Source: an uncultured Clostridia bacterium (GTDB lineage Bacteria; Bacillota; Clostridia; TANB77; CAG-508). Taken from it: DNA of 64,000 nt. Under the pieces are notes generated by a model. That model was not told the origin of the DNA, did not search any database, and was given only the letters and a program-made list of their open reading frames with translations. Of the stretch, positions 9,113 through 17,328 are shown piece after piece (positions within the stretch are counted from its first letter, which is position 1; every line of letters starts with the position of its first letter). A program made the position numbers and the translations under genes. The stretch covers positions 310,001 through 374,000 of the forward strand of contig CAKOXT010000001.1 of assembly GCA_934130285.1 (NCBI GenBank). The letters run 5' to 3'.

Positions 9113-9236
9113 AATATCTCTCCATTCTGAAATATAGTGTTTACGGGTTCCTTAAGTTTTTTGTAATGGAACATCTCCTTTCTAAAATATAGTTTTGAGA
9201 CGATTTCTCAATAATAAAATTGAAGTGTCACTATTT

Positions 9237-9265
9237 ATTATACTTTGAATCTGGCTTATAGTCAA
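9237..9265 (-). promoter_or_regulatory. promoter of the TPM-lemA unit
   Basis: TTGACT (9260-9265) and TATAAT (9237-9242) on the minus strand are separated by exactly 17 bases. The leader is about 115 bases long and carries an extra AAGGAG-like site at 9174-9180, about 60 bases before the start codon. The rest of 9113-9403 holds no supported gene. Confidence 0.75.
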
Positions 9266-9362
9266 ACTTTCGCTTATGTTCCATAATATATTTTAATAAT
9301 TATTCATTTAAATTGATAATAACCATACCCCAAAATAGATAGGATTTATCATTAAATGTAAT

Positions 9363-9405
9363 AAAAGAGAGCACCAACACAATTTAAAGTTGGTGCTCTC
9401 TTTTT
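9363..9405. terminator. bidirectional terminator downstream of the 87-residue gene
   Basis: A 16-base stem with GC core GAGAGCACCAAC (9363-9378 with 9389-9404) is flanked by T-runs on both strands. It overlaps the stop codon of the minus-strand gene ending at 9404. Confidence 0.8.
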
Positions 9406-9667
9406 ATTCTTTTAACAAGCTCACTTTATATTGCCCTTTTTCGATCTTTTCAATTCGGATCAAAGTCGGACTAATAAGATGCTCCATCGAGCAAGCAAGC
9501 TTAACGCAAATGCTCAGAAGGTCAATGTTGCTATCTATACCATCTTTCACAGTCTCCTTTACATATTCTATGTCATTTACTGTGAGAGGCTGATTGGATA
9601 CAACCGTTACTTTCTGTACCTTGCTTAATACTTGCCATTTTTTCCGAATCCTAGTTAGAATTTTCAT
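9404..9667 (-). CDS. small orphan protein, 87 residues
   Basis: I do not recognise this protein. It is basic at the N-terminus (KILTRIRKKW), then mixed and soluble-looking, without membrane helix or signal peptide. It is judged real because AAAGGAGC precedes the ATG, a consensus promoter sits at 9701-9729, and a strong terminator overlaps its stop. It stands alone on its transcript between the TPM-lemA unit and the plus-strand gene at 9897. The opposite-strand frames over it lack such signals. Confidence 0.65.
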   Translation of the reverse strand: MKILTRIRKKWQVLSKVQKVTVVSNQPLTVNDIEYVKETVKDGIDSNIDLLSICVKLACSMEHLISPTLIRIEKIEKGQYKVSLLKE

Positions 9668-9700
9668 AAAAACAGCTCCTTTCTAGCTCTTGATGTTCAT

Positions 9701-9729
9701 ATTATATTATAAAAAGTTATGTTTTTCAA
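9701..9729 (-). promoter_or_regulatory. promoter of the 87-residue orphan gene
   Basis: TTGAAA (9724-9729) and TATAAT (9701-9706) on the minus strand, spacer exactly 17, about 35 bases before the start codon. Confidence 0.7.
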
Positions 9730-9812
9730 TAGTTTATGTAAACTTTTCAGTTTTTTACCTTATATACCAGGTATTCTGCAGAGTACGATTACTTTGTTTT
9801 TATTTTATCAAC

Positions 9813-9841
9813 TTGACATAAAACGGTAAAGGTCATACAAT
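9813..9841 (+). promoter_or_regulatory. promoter of the Cys-rich small gene
   Basis: TTGACA (9813-9818) and TACAAT (9836-9841), spacer exactly 17, on the plus strand about 55 bases before the start codon. Confidence 0.75.
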
Positions 9842-9896
9842 ATATAGTGTAGTATTATTAACCGTTCTCAAAAACAGACTTGTTAAGGAGGAAACT

Positions 9897-10205
9897 ATGG
9901 GAAGACGATGCGTTGATAAGAATTGCTCTAAAAATTGTAGGTATGCTTTTTTAGAAAAAACAACTGTAAGATCAGAAAGCTATTTAGATGGCCACAAGGA
10001 AGATGAATTTGATCAGGATGCAATTAATGTATACTGCAATCATCCCTCATTAAAGAAGAAACTGTACATAGATTTTGTTATCATACTTGATGAGTATTTG
10101 GAACCTAATTTTCCTTGTCCTATCGATAATGAAAAACAATCTTTTATGTCCAAAATAATTAATTGGTGTAATTCATTGAGGCGTCATAATGATACTGTTC
10201 ATTAA
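9897..10205 (+). CDS. small Cys-rich orphan protein, 102 residues
   Basis: Not recognised. Four of its cysteines lie in the first 31 residues or just after (RRCVDKNCSKNCRY and YCNHP), with another in FPCPID. This spacing could hold a metal, but no known zinc-finger pattern fits. There is no signal peptide or membrane segment. The gene is well supported: TTGACA-17-TACAAT promoter, AAGGAGG 6 bases before the ATG, and a terminator right after the stop. It forms a single-gene unit on the plus strand. Confidence 0.7.
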   Translation: MGRRCVDKNCSKNCRYAFLEKTTVRSESYLDGHKEDEFDQDAINVYCNHPSLKKKLYIDFVIILDEYLEPNFPCPIDNEKQSFMSKIINWCNSLRRHNDTVH

Positions 10206-10211
10206 AGTAAA

Positions 10212-10257
10212 GAAAAAAGATTAAGAAATGTTTTCGAACGATTCTTAATCTTTTTTC
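10212..10257 (+). terminator. terminator of the 9897 gene
   Basis: Arms GAAAAAAGATTAAGAA (10212-10227) and complement (10242-10257), followed by a long T-run. Of the 330 bases between the genes at 9897 and 10536, the rest (10258-10462) shows no gene or clear element before the next promoter. Confidence 0.8.
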
Positions 10258-10462
10258 TTTTTTTACATTCTTTGTTTTTTACTATAATGGTTATATTACT
10301 TAGAGTTAGCTCTAAGTCAATACCTTTTTTTATTTTTATCATTTTCTAAATTTATAAAATTATTTTTCCAAATATTATCTATGCTTTTAGTATTCCAATA
10401 TTTATTGTTAATTATAAAGTTTTAAAATATCTTGTTGCTTGAAACTGTCAAATATCTATGCA

Positions 10463-10491
10463 TTGATTTTGTTAACATAATTTGGTATAAT
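10463..10491 (+). promoter_or_regulatory. promoter of the 137-residue orphan gene
   Basis: TTGATT (10463-10468) and TATAAT (10486-10491), spacer exactly 17, about 45 bases before the ATG at 10536. Confidence 0.75.
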
Positions 10492-10535
10492 ATATGTGTA
10501 ATCAAAATTTATCTTTTCAAAGGAGGTCTGTTATT

Positions 10536-10949
10536 ATGACAGAAGGAAAACTGAACATTTATGAAATGAAGGCATCAGAAATCAGAGATTTACGGAAGCT
10601 GTTTGAATTAGCTGATGAAGCAGTAGAAGCTGCTACAGTTATTAAACAGCGGTACTCTTCGGCTTTTGGGATCGGGTGCACTGAAATTGATGTGTACAGC
10701 GTTGACAATTTCGGCGAATACTATGGAAATGCTTCTCTTAGTATCGATGGTATCTGGAAGTATTCTGACAACTGGGGCGGTCACAATGAGTGGAAACTCG
10801 ACTGTTCTTCGGAAGAGACCATTTACCGTTTCTTCGTGGAAGCATATCTGAAAGGAAAAATTTCTGAACATGATGATTTCCTCACTCCGGTGAGATATTT
10901 CAGAAGGTTCATTGAGCAGGAAAAGAAAGAAATGGAAAAGAATGATTAA
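10536..10949 (+). CDS. orphan acidic protein, 137 residues
   Basis: Not recognised. The start at 10536 is chosen because AAAGGAGG lies upstream; the longer frame from 10494 would begin inside the promoter region. The product is acidic and soluble-looking, with an N-terminal helical stretch rich in Glu and Ala. A middle part follows with several aromatic residues (YSSAFGIG, IWKYSDNWGGHNEW), and then a helical C-terminus ending in Glu/Lys. No signal peptide is present. Base composition is plainly less AT-rich than that of the operonic genes (for example GGC, CTG, CGG and TTC codons), which suggests acquisition. Promoter and terminator are private. Confidence 0.7.
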   Translation: MTEGKLNIYEMKASEIRDLRKLFELADEAVEAATVIKQRYSSAFGIGCTEIDVYSVDNFGEYYGNASLSIDGIWKYSDNWGGHNEWKLDCSSEETIYRFFVEAYLKGKISEHDDFLTPVRYFRRFIEQEKKEMEKND

Positions 10950-10972
10950 TCTTTTCTAATCTGAACCTGCTT

Positions 10973-11003
10973 GGTGGCTAGGCAAACGCCTAGCCACCTT
11001 TTC
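10973..11003 (+). terminator. terminator of the 10536 gene
   Basis: A perfect 11-base-pair GC-rich stem (GGTGGCTAGGC with its complement, AAAC loop) followed by TTTTCTT. Confidence 0.85.
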
Positions 11004-11119
11004 TTATATCTATAATTTATTTTAGATATGTTATTATAATACTAGTTAGAATGACTATGGTAATTTATTTTATAATAATACACCTTAATAAAATGAAGAG
11101 TTGTTATAAAATTAAGAAA

Positions 11120-11152
11120 CCCCACGAACCAGCTTAAGCAAGTTCGTGGGGG
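11120..11152 (-). terminator. terminator of the small membrane gene pair
   Basis: Stem CCCCACGAAC (11120-11129) with its complement (11142-11151). On the minus strand TTTCTTAATTTT follows, just after the 41-residue gene. Confidence 0.75.
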
Positions 11153-11168
11153 ATTAGGTTTTAGTGGT

Positions 11169-11294
11169 TTACGAGAGAAAAATCTGGTAAAACAACCATC
11201 CTACAAATAATGCTAAAAGCAAGTATTTTAGGGTGAATGTTTCAAGTAACCATAACACTACCAAACCAATCAAGATATATCCTAGACAACCCAT
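11169..11294 (-). CDS. 41-residue membrane peptide
   Basis: A very short gene found by reading the minus strand: ATG at 11294, stop TAA at 11169-11171, 41 residues, with AAGGAGG 6 bases before the ATG. The product begins MGCLGYILIGLVVLW and is almost wholly hydrophobic, with two possible membrane-spanning stretches split by a short TFTLKY segment. It lies 16 bases after the 76-residue membrane gene and ends at a strong terminator, so the two are probably one transcript. Function unknown; phage-shock-like, holin-like or regulatory peptides are all possible. Confidence 0.65.
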   Translation of the reverse strand: MGCLGYILIGLVVLWLLETFTLKYLLLALFVGWLFYQIFLS

Positions 11295-11310
11295 TGTTGC
11301 ACCTCCTTAT

Positions 11311-11541
11311 TTAACCTTTGATTAGTTTGAAAATGATACAAGCTCCTACGGCACATGCTATTGATCGTACAATCCATAGATATCCCAGCAATGTTCCGTT
11401 AACCAAACCTAATACTAACTCGATGCACAAGTATGCAACAAGCAGCACAAGTAGCATTTTAACAATGCCTTTCCAGTGATTCATTAGAAAAACTATTGTA
11501 AGAATAATAGCCAATGCTGTAAAAATTGTTCCTACGGTCAT
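11311..11541 (-). CDS. small membrane protein, 76 residues
   Basis: Not assigned to a family. Three hydrophobic stretches (about residues 4-20, 26-47 and 53-72) make it a small integral membrane protein with a short basic tail (FKLIKG). The ATG at 11541 follows AGGAGG. It shares a promoter (11590-11618) and terminator (11120-11152) with the 41-residue gene. Together they look like a self-contained two-gene membrane cassette. Confidence 0.7.
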   Translation of the reverse strand: MTVGTIFTALAIILTIVFLMNHWKGIVKMLLVLLVAYLCIELVLGLVNGTLLGYLWIVRSIACAVGACIIFKLIKG

Positions 11542-11589
11542 AATATTCTCCTCCTATACTGGCTGTGTTTAATATATTGCTTCATTATT

Positions 11590-11618
11590 ATTATATCTTG
11601 TTTAAGCAATCTTTTCAA
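11590..11618 (-). promoter_or_regulatory. promoter of the small membrane gene pair
   Basis: TTGAAA (11613-11618) and TATAAT (11590-11595) on the minus strand, spacer exactly 17. Confidence 0.75.
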
Positions 11619-11621
11619 GTT

Positions 11622-12311
11622 TTATAGCAATATAACACCACCATAGTCTATTATTTCTAAATTTTTGAAATCAATCAATTCAATTTTATGCTTATTTAAA
11701 AAATCAACTAATTGTGCTTTTGATTTCAATTTATCGCTATCTCCAAATAAAATAAATTTATTATCTATAATGCAACTCGAGCCACCTATAAATCCGTTCA
11801 TATTGGTTATATTTTTATTTTTATCTTGCAGATGTATAATTTCATTTCTTAATAATAAAACGTCTATATTTTCTTTTTGAAGTGTTTTATATATACCTTC
11901 ATCAGATGTTATACACGAATTTTCGGATGTAACAGCTATACTGCACTTTGCATATCCTTGCTTTATATTTATTTTTTCTAGTCCTATACTGTTTATATAA
12001 TCATTTACTAAAGAATCTGTATATTTAAAATTGTGTATTATTTTTCTTCCAATTTGGCATATATTATATTTGACATCGTCTGGATATTGTTTTCCTACTG
12101 AAGAACTACCTTTTTGGGTTCTCAATTGTTTTTCTAATTTTAAATTTGGTGCTTGAAATATTTGGTCATTTATTTTGCAGAAGAAGATATCTGGATGTGC
12201 TGATATTTCGTCATACACACTATCTTGACATTCTATTTCTATAAGTTCTCCATGTTTTTTTAAATATTTCTTTTCTTCATTCCTCATTCTTGAATCTATT
12301 ATTATTTTCAT
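11622..12311 (-). CDS. DUF6873-type GME-fold protein
   Basis: A 229-residue soluble protein. Repeating features such as GYAKCSIAV, CITSDEGIYK, IDVLLLR and GFIGGSSCIID match the pattern of the DUF6873 group, which is predicted to have the GME (guanidino-modifying enzyme, pentein) fold. In pentein enzymes a catalytic Cys lies near the C-terminus; here the only late Cys is in GGSSC, so activity is uncertain. The ATG follows AAAAGGAAA. It lies 17 bases after the tyrosine phosphatase gene and is likely cotranscribed. The assignment is from memory of the family's motifs. Confidence 0.55.
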   Translation of the reverse strand: MKIIIDSRMRNEEKKYLKKHGELIEIECQDSVYDEISAHPDIFFCKINDQIFQAPNLKLEKQLRTQKGSSSVGKQYPDDVKYNICQIGRKIIHNFKYTDSLVNDYINSIGLEKINIKQGYAKCSIAVTSENSCITSDEGIYKTLQKENIDVLLLRNEIIHLQDKNKNITNMNGFIGGSSCIIDNKFILFGDSDKLKSKAQLVDFLNKHKIELIDFKNLEIIDYGGVILL

Positions 12312-12328
12312 ATAATTTCCTTTTAACT

Positions 12329-12793
12329 TTAAATTTCTTTTTTATTTTTTAAATAATCTAAAAAACCATTGCATCCTTCTATAACATCATTAAATGTAAT
12401 ATCAAAATTTCCTGTATACCATGGATCTGCAATATCTCTTGGGTTATCAGAAAAATCCAATAGTCTATATATTTTGTTGTCTATGTCTTCTCCAACTATT
12501 CTTCTGATATTAATTATATTTGATTTTTCCATTCCAATTATGTAGTCATACTCGTCATAATCTTCTTTTTTTAATTTTGTAGCTCTTCTTTTTTCGAACG
12601 GAATTTTCTCTTGTGTCAACTTATTACGTGTTCCATAATGAATATCGTTGCCTACTTCTTCACTTGAAGTAGCTGATGATTTTATACAAAAATTATTCTC
12701 TAATCCTCTCTTTTTTACCATGTCTTTAAGTACAAATTCTGCCATTGGAGAACGGCATATATTCCCTAGACATACAAACATTACCTTTATCAT
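12329..12793 (-). CDS. low-molecular-weight protein tyrosine phosphatase
   Basis: A 154-residue LMW-PTP. The phosphate-binding loop C8-LGNIC-R14-S15 is intact near the N-terminus, and the general acid is D123 in ADPWY. These enzymes remove phosphate from tyrosines (some from arginines, as in YwlE) and often regulate exopolysaccharide synthesis or protein quality control. Length is typical. The ATG at 12793 follows GCAGGA. It is followed at 17 bases by the DUF6873 gene. The substrate is unknown. Confidence 0.92.
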   Translation of the reverse strand: MIKVMFVCLGNICRSPMAEFVLKDMVKKRGLENNFCIKSSATSSEEVGNDIHYGTRNKLTQEKIPFEKRRATKLKKEDYDEYDYIIGMEKSNIINIRRIVGEDIDNKIYRLLDFSDNPRDIADPWYTGNFDITFNDVIEGCNGFLDYLKNKKEI

Positions 12794-13068
12794 TATAATT
12801 CCTGCTTTCTATATATTTATTGATAATTTTTAGATACTTGTTATTATACCTTGTTACATTTCTTTTTTCCAGTTAATATTTATATTTAACGTGCTGACTT
12901 ATAATATTTTTGGAAATTGCTTTAACATGTCATTGCAATTTTATTACATTATTTTAAAATTATATTAGCTTTTTTACTAAATTTTATAATTACTGGTCGA
13001 TTATTGTAAAAAAATATCTAATGTGTTACTATGTTTTTGATTACTTACAAAAGAAAGGGGGATATACT

Positions 13069-13386
13069 ATGGATGAGCAAAAATTCAAAAAAATATTAAA
13101 AGATGTTAAATGGAGTTCTATTATTCTTCTTGTTTTAGTTTTAATACTATTTTTTATAAATATTGCGGCTGGTACTTTAAGTGGACTTTCTACAATGTCT
13201 ATAATTCTTCAAATTGTTTTATTATTAGGTACAATCGTTGGTTGCAACAATGAAATGTTGTATGGACCTATCTGTGGAACTGTTGTTGCTATTTTAATGA
13301 TATTATCTTTTACTATTGTTACTGTTATTATAGGAGTGGCATATTTATTAGAATGTATTAGCTTAATTAAGTATATGCAAAACTAA
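13069..13386 (+). CDS. membrane protein of unknown function, 105 residues
   Basis: The start at 13069 is preferred because AAAGGGGG precedes it; the longer frame from 13021 has no ribosome site. The protein has a short charged N-terminus (MDEQKFKKILKDVKW) and three hydrophobic segments, about residues 17-37, 45-65 and 70-95. A GCNNEMLYG loop sits between the second and third. It is not recognised. It is a single plus-strand gene between minus-strand operons, ending at a hairpin terminator. The 275 bases before it show no other gene. Confidence 0.6.
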   Translation: MDEQKFKKILKDVKWSSIILLVLVLILFFINIAAGTLSGLSTMSIILQIVLLLGTIVGCNNEMLYGPICGTVVAILMILSFTIVTVIIGVAYLLECISLIKYMQN

Positions 13387-13391
13387 ATTTT

Positions 13392-13426
13392 AAAACCCAA
13401 ATAGCAAATCTGCTTATTCGGGTTTT
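13392..13426. terminator. terminator between convergent genes
   Basis: An imperfect hairpin (AAAACCC...AGC...GCT...GGGTTTT) lies between the plus-strand membrane gene and the minus-strand gene ending at 13433. A and T runs flank both sides, so it can serve both. Confidence 0.65.
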
Positions 13427-13432
13427 AATTTA

Positions 13433-14020
13433 TTATATTGCTTCTGTATATAAATATCTCTTTTCTAAAAATATTGCTGATATATATATTGTGCATATTC
13501 CAATTTCTACTATTGTTAAATATTGATACATCTTATCTTTCACTTCTTTGATAATTTTTTCTTTTTCTGCATGGTAAATTTTCATTTCATTTTCATCATA
13601 TAAATATGGTAATACTTTTTCACTATATTGCCACCAGAAATCTTCTTCTATTACCTCATTTATTGTCGTCTCAACACTTGAGAATACACTAAAAACTTGT
13701 ATCAATAATAAAGCTATAATAACAAATGATATATTTTTTATTACTTTTGAGACATCTTCTTTATAAATTGTCCCTTTTTTTATCACTCTTTTATTTCCTA
13801 ATTTAAATGTTGTGAATATCATTAATGCTTGTAGTCCAATGACAAAGAAAGCTAGCAATGCATAATGTTCGTTTTCTGCAAAATATTTATATGTTAATGC
13901 ATATATAATTCTGTATAAAACAACAAAAATTCCTCCATATATAACTAATGAAAGTAATAGTTCTCCAACCATTTGATTTGCTGTTAATATATTATTCTCT
14001 TCTATTTTTTGATTCTCCAT
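13433..14020 (-). CDS. membrane protein of unknown function, 195 residues
   Basis: Not recognised. Four hydrophobic segments (about residues 22-45, 54-72, 91-111 and 167-187). Between the third and fourth is an acidic to mixed-charge extracytoplasmic or cytoplasmic loop (INEVIEEDFWW...EKEKIIKEVKDK). The ATG at 14020 follows GAGGAG. It lies 50 bases after the large ABC permease on the same strand and may belong to that operon; a transporter accessory role is only a guess. Confidence 0.6.
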   Translation of the reverse strand: MENQKIEENNILTANQMVGELLLSLVIYGGIFVVLYRIIYALTYKYFAENEHYALLAFFVIGLQALMIFTTFKLGNKRVIKKGTIYKEDVSKVIKNISFVIIALLLIQVFSVFSSVETTINEVIEEDFWWQYSEKVLPYLYDENEMKIYHAEKEKIIKEVKDKMYQYLTIVEIGICTIYISAIFLEKRYLYTEAI

Positions 14021-14070
14021 TTTTTTCTCCTCAAATATATTTTTATTATTTCGTTAATTACATTTTTATA

Positions 14071-17000
14071 TTATTCTACGCTCTTCAAACTTTCAATCAT
14101 ATCTATTTTCTTTAAAACAAAGTGTATTACTTTGTTAACTATCCATGAAAATACTGCTGTTATAACTGCTGCATATACATAGCTTATTGGTTGAACGTGT
14201 CTGATGAATTTTAGTTTATCTATTTCAACACTTGCTACAACGCCGTTGGTTAGGAAGTATCCAAATACTAATCCTAATGCAATTCCGACTATTGTGAATA
14301 TTATGTTTTCTTTATTGATATAATTGTCAACTTCTTTATCATAAAAACCTAATACTTTTAGTGTTGCTAATTCTCTTTGACGTTCTCCTATGTTTATATT
14401 TGCTAAATTATATAACACTACAAATGCTAGAAGTGCTGATGCTATTACTAATATTAAAACAACATAATTTAGTGTTCCTAGCATGTCGCTTATTGAGTTT
14501 ACTAATGCTGATATAACTGATACTGATGCAACACCATCAATGTTTAATAGTTTTTCTGATATTTGGTCTAATTGTTCTTCTGATGTATTTTCTGTTGCGT
14601 TTAATAGTATCATGTTTGTTTTAAATGTTTTTATATGTGTTTCGTAAAATTCTTTTGACATATATACATAGTTTGTTACATAGTTTTTTGCAATTCCTGA
14701 TACTTTTAATCTATATTCTATGTTATCACTGTCTATTAATGAAACTTCATCTCCTGGATTAACATTTAAAAATTCTGCTACTTTGTCTGTAATTATTATT
14801 CCATCATTTGATAGTTCTAATTTTTCACTTGTTTTATAGTCCATTATATTGCATGATTTTTCAAATTCTTCATTTGATTCTGGTGCTAATATTGTGACGT
14901 CATATGATGTTCCGTTAGTTTTTATTTTTCCTGTGTTTGCACATACTTTTGAATATGAATCAATATGTTCGTCGTTTGTAAGTGTTTCTTCAATTTCTGC
15001 TAAATTGTCTGTGTTTGATAATGTTACAGTTGAATCATATTTAAATATTCCACCATATTGTGAGGCTGGAATATCTATTATTGAATCGCGTATTCCAAAT
15101 CCTGTTAGCATAAGCCCTGTACATCCTGCAATTCCTATGATTGTCATTATAGCTCTTTTTTTGTATCTGAATATGTTTCTTATTGTTACTTTTTTTGAAA
15201 AGTTTAATTTATTCCATATAAATGTCACTTTCTCTAGTAATATTTTCTTTCCGTTTTTAGGTGCTTTTGGTCTCATAAGTACTGCGGGCATTTCTTTTAA
15301 TTCTTTATATGCTACTATTATTGTTGCTCCACCTATGCACACAAATGCAATAAGTATTCCTGCTAATCCAATTTCTAGTTGATAATTTAGATGGAAATCT
15401 GGAATTGTATACATTGTAGAATATAGACTCCATACTATACTTGGTAGTAAATAAAATCCTATGCTCATTCCTAATACGCCTCCTATTATACAAGCTAGGA
15501 ATGCGTATAATACGTATTTTGTAATTATTTGAATGTTTGTATATCCTAATGATTTTAATGTCCCTATTTCAATTCTTTCTTCTTCAATCATTCTTGTCAT
15601 TGAGGTTAAACTTATTAGTACTGCTACTAAATAAAATATTACTGGAAATAATTTTGATATATTTGACATTGTTTTAATTGCATCAAAAATGTTTGCATAT
15701 CCTAAATTGTCAAATCTATCTTGTATGTACCATGTTGCTTTTTCTATCTGGCTTACTTTATCTCTTGCTTCATTTATTTCTTTTTGTGCATCATCTAATT
15801 TAGTTTGTGCCTCTACTTTTCCTGCTTCAAACTCACTTTCTTTTGTGGCCAATTCTGTTTTACCACTTTCTAGTTTTGCTTTATTTGATTGTATTTCTCT
15901 TTTAGCAGATGCAATTTTATTATATGTTGATGTTTTAGTTGCAGATAATTGTTGTTGCTTTGATGTTAATTCTGCTTTAGCTGCTGATAATTGCTGTTCA
16001 CCTTCTAGAAGTTGTTGTTCTGCTTTTGCTAAGTTATTTGTTATTTCTTCTTTTTGTGCCTTTAGATTTTGAATTGCTACAGTAGCTTGATATATTAATG
16101 CATCAACTTGACTTGTATCTGTCTGTCCCGCTTCTATCATTGCTTTTTTCTGGTTCTCTAACGTATTCAAATTTGTTTGCGTTTGTGAAATTAGTGTATC
16201 TATATTGTCTATTCCTGCTTGCGCATCTGTTTTTTGAATATTGAATTGTTCACGCCCCTTGGCTAATTCATTTTCCTTACTATTTAATGTTGCTTGTGCA
16301 TTTGCGATTTCCGCTTCTGCATTACTAAATTGTTTATTGGCATTTGCTTCTTGAAGTGATATTTCGCTTTCTGCTTTTTTTAGTTTTTCTTCTGAACTTG
16401 TTAATTCTGTTTTAGCATTATTAATTTGCGTTTCTGCGTCATTTAGCTCTTTCTCTACTTCTGCTTTTTTAGAGTCATATTCTTGTTGTGCATCATTTAG
16501 TTTTGAATTTGCTTCGTTTATAAGGCCATTATATCTTGCTTCTTCTCTTTCTTTTTTTATGCTTTCTACTTTTGAAATTACAGGATTAACTTTGTTTAAA
16601 TATTCCTCACTATTTGTAACGTATTTTCTTGCATCTTTTACTGTTGCACATATCTCAGTATAATAGTCCAAATTAATAACATCATCTTTTACGTATATAA
16701 AATATTTAACACTTCCATTTCCTATTGATGTATTTCCACGCTCACTAGATATGTATATAGGAGTATCTGCTATTCCAGTAATAGTTAATTCTTTTTGAGT
16801 TATAATTGGTGTGTTGTCTTCGTTTGTATCTGTATTTTCAATAGTTATTTTTTTACCTATTAAATCATTTACATCTTCAGTTATTGTATATCTTTTATCT
16901 AATAAACATTCATTAGAATTTTCGGGCATTTTTCCAGCTACTATTGTGGGACAATTTATATTTTGATTATATTCTATTATTTTACAAACATTTTCTTTTT

Positions 17001-17295
17001 CATTAATTTGTGACAATGCATCTTTTGTTTGTAGTCCATATACCTCATCAATACCATCTATTTGTTTTATTGCATTTACATCATCATCTGTTAACCCTAG
17101 TGTTGAAATGACATTTATATCATACATTTTGTTGTTATCTGTATAACTGTCTAGGCTATCTAACATATCTGGACTTGATGCTGTTAATCCGGCATAAAAT
17201 CCTACTCCTAAAAATGCCATAATTAATATTGATATGAATCGTCTTCTAGTCTTACTTATTTCTTTTAAATTATTCTTTATTAATGATTTTTTCAT
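14071..17295 (-). CDS. FtsX/MacB-type ABC transporter permease with large coiled-coil domain
   Basis: A 1074-residue permease. One membrane helix lies near residues 20-40, followed by a MacB-like extracytoplasmic domain to about 240. A coiled coil of about 270 residues (about 245-515) rich in Ala, Glu, Gln and Lys comes next. The first FtsX membrane bundle is near 545-665, a second outer domain lies at about 700-930, and the second FtsX bundle is near 935-1065. Such proteins pair with a LolD/MacB-type ATPase, here encoded 33 bases upstream at 17329. They work as exporters or mechanotransmitters rather than importers. The coiled coil is reminiscent of permeases that reach through the cell wall. 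Substrate unknown. Confidence 0.85.
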   Translation of the reverse strand: MKKSLIKNNLKEISKTRRRFISILIMAFLGVGFYAGLTASSPDMLDSLDSYTDNNKMYDINVISTLGLTDDDVNAIKQIDGIDEVYGLQTKDALSQINEKENVCKIIEYNQNINCPTIVAGKMPENSNECLLDKRYTITEDVNDLIGKKITIENTDTNEDNTPIITQKELTITGIADTPIYISSERGNTSIGNGSVKYFIYVKDDVINLDYYTEICATVKDARKYVTNSEEYLNKVNPVISKVESIKKEREEARYNGLINEANSKLNDAQQEYDSKKAEVEKELNDAETQINNAKTELTSSEEKLKKAESEISLQEANANKQFSNAEAEIANAQATLNSKENELAKGREQFNIQKTDAQAGIDNIDTLISQTQTNLNTLENQKKAMIEAGQTDTSQVDALIYQATVAIQNLKAQKEEITNNLAKAEQQLLEGEQQLSAAKAELTSKQQQLSATKTSTYNKIASAKREIQSNKAKLESGKTELATKESEFEAGKVEAQTKLDDAQKEINEARDKVSQIEKATWYIQDRFDNLGYANIFDAIKTMSNISKLFPVIFYLVAVLISLTSMTRMIEEERIEIGTLKSLGYTNIQIITKYVLYAFLACIIGGVLGMSIGFYLLPSIVWSLYSTMYTIPDFHLNYQLEIGLAGILIAFVCIGGATIIVAYKELKEMPAVLMRPKAPKNGKKILLEKVTFIWNKLNFSKKVTIRNIFRYKKRAIMTIIGIAGCTGLMLTGFGIRDSIIDIPASQYGGIFKYDSTVTLSNTDNLAEIEETLTNDEHIDSYSKVCANTGKIKTNGTSYDVTILAPESNEEFEKSCNIMDYKTSEKLELSNDGIIITDKVAEFLNVNPGDEVSLIDSDNIEYRLKVSGIAKNYVTNYVYMSKEFYETHIKTFKTNMILLNATENTSEEQLDQISEKLLNIDGVASVSVISALVNSISDMLGTLNYVVLILVIASALLAFVVLYNLANINIGERQRELATLKVLGFYDKEVDNYINKENIIFTIVGIALGLVFGYFLTNGVVASVEIDKLKFIRHVQPISYVYAAVITAVFSWIVNKVIHFVLKKIDMIESLKSVE

Positions 17296-17328
17296 TTAAA
17301 AGATTTCCTTTCTTTGCTTCTTTATTTT

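Noticed and set aside
14849..15382. 177-codon plus-strand frame, and the 15689-16072 frame next to it
   Set aside because: Both are antisense to the FtsX-like permease gene, have Ser/Phe- or Cys-rich shadow composition and lack ribosome sites.
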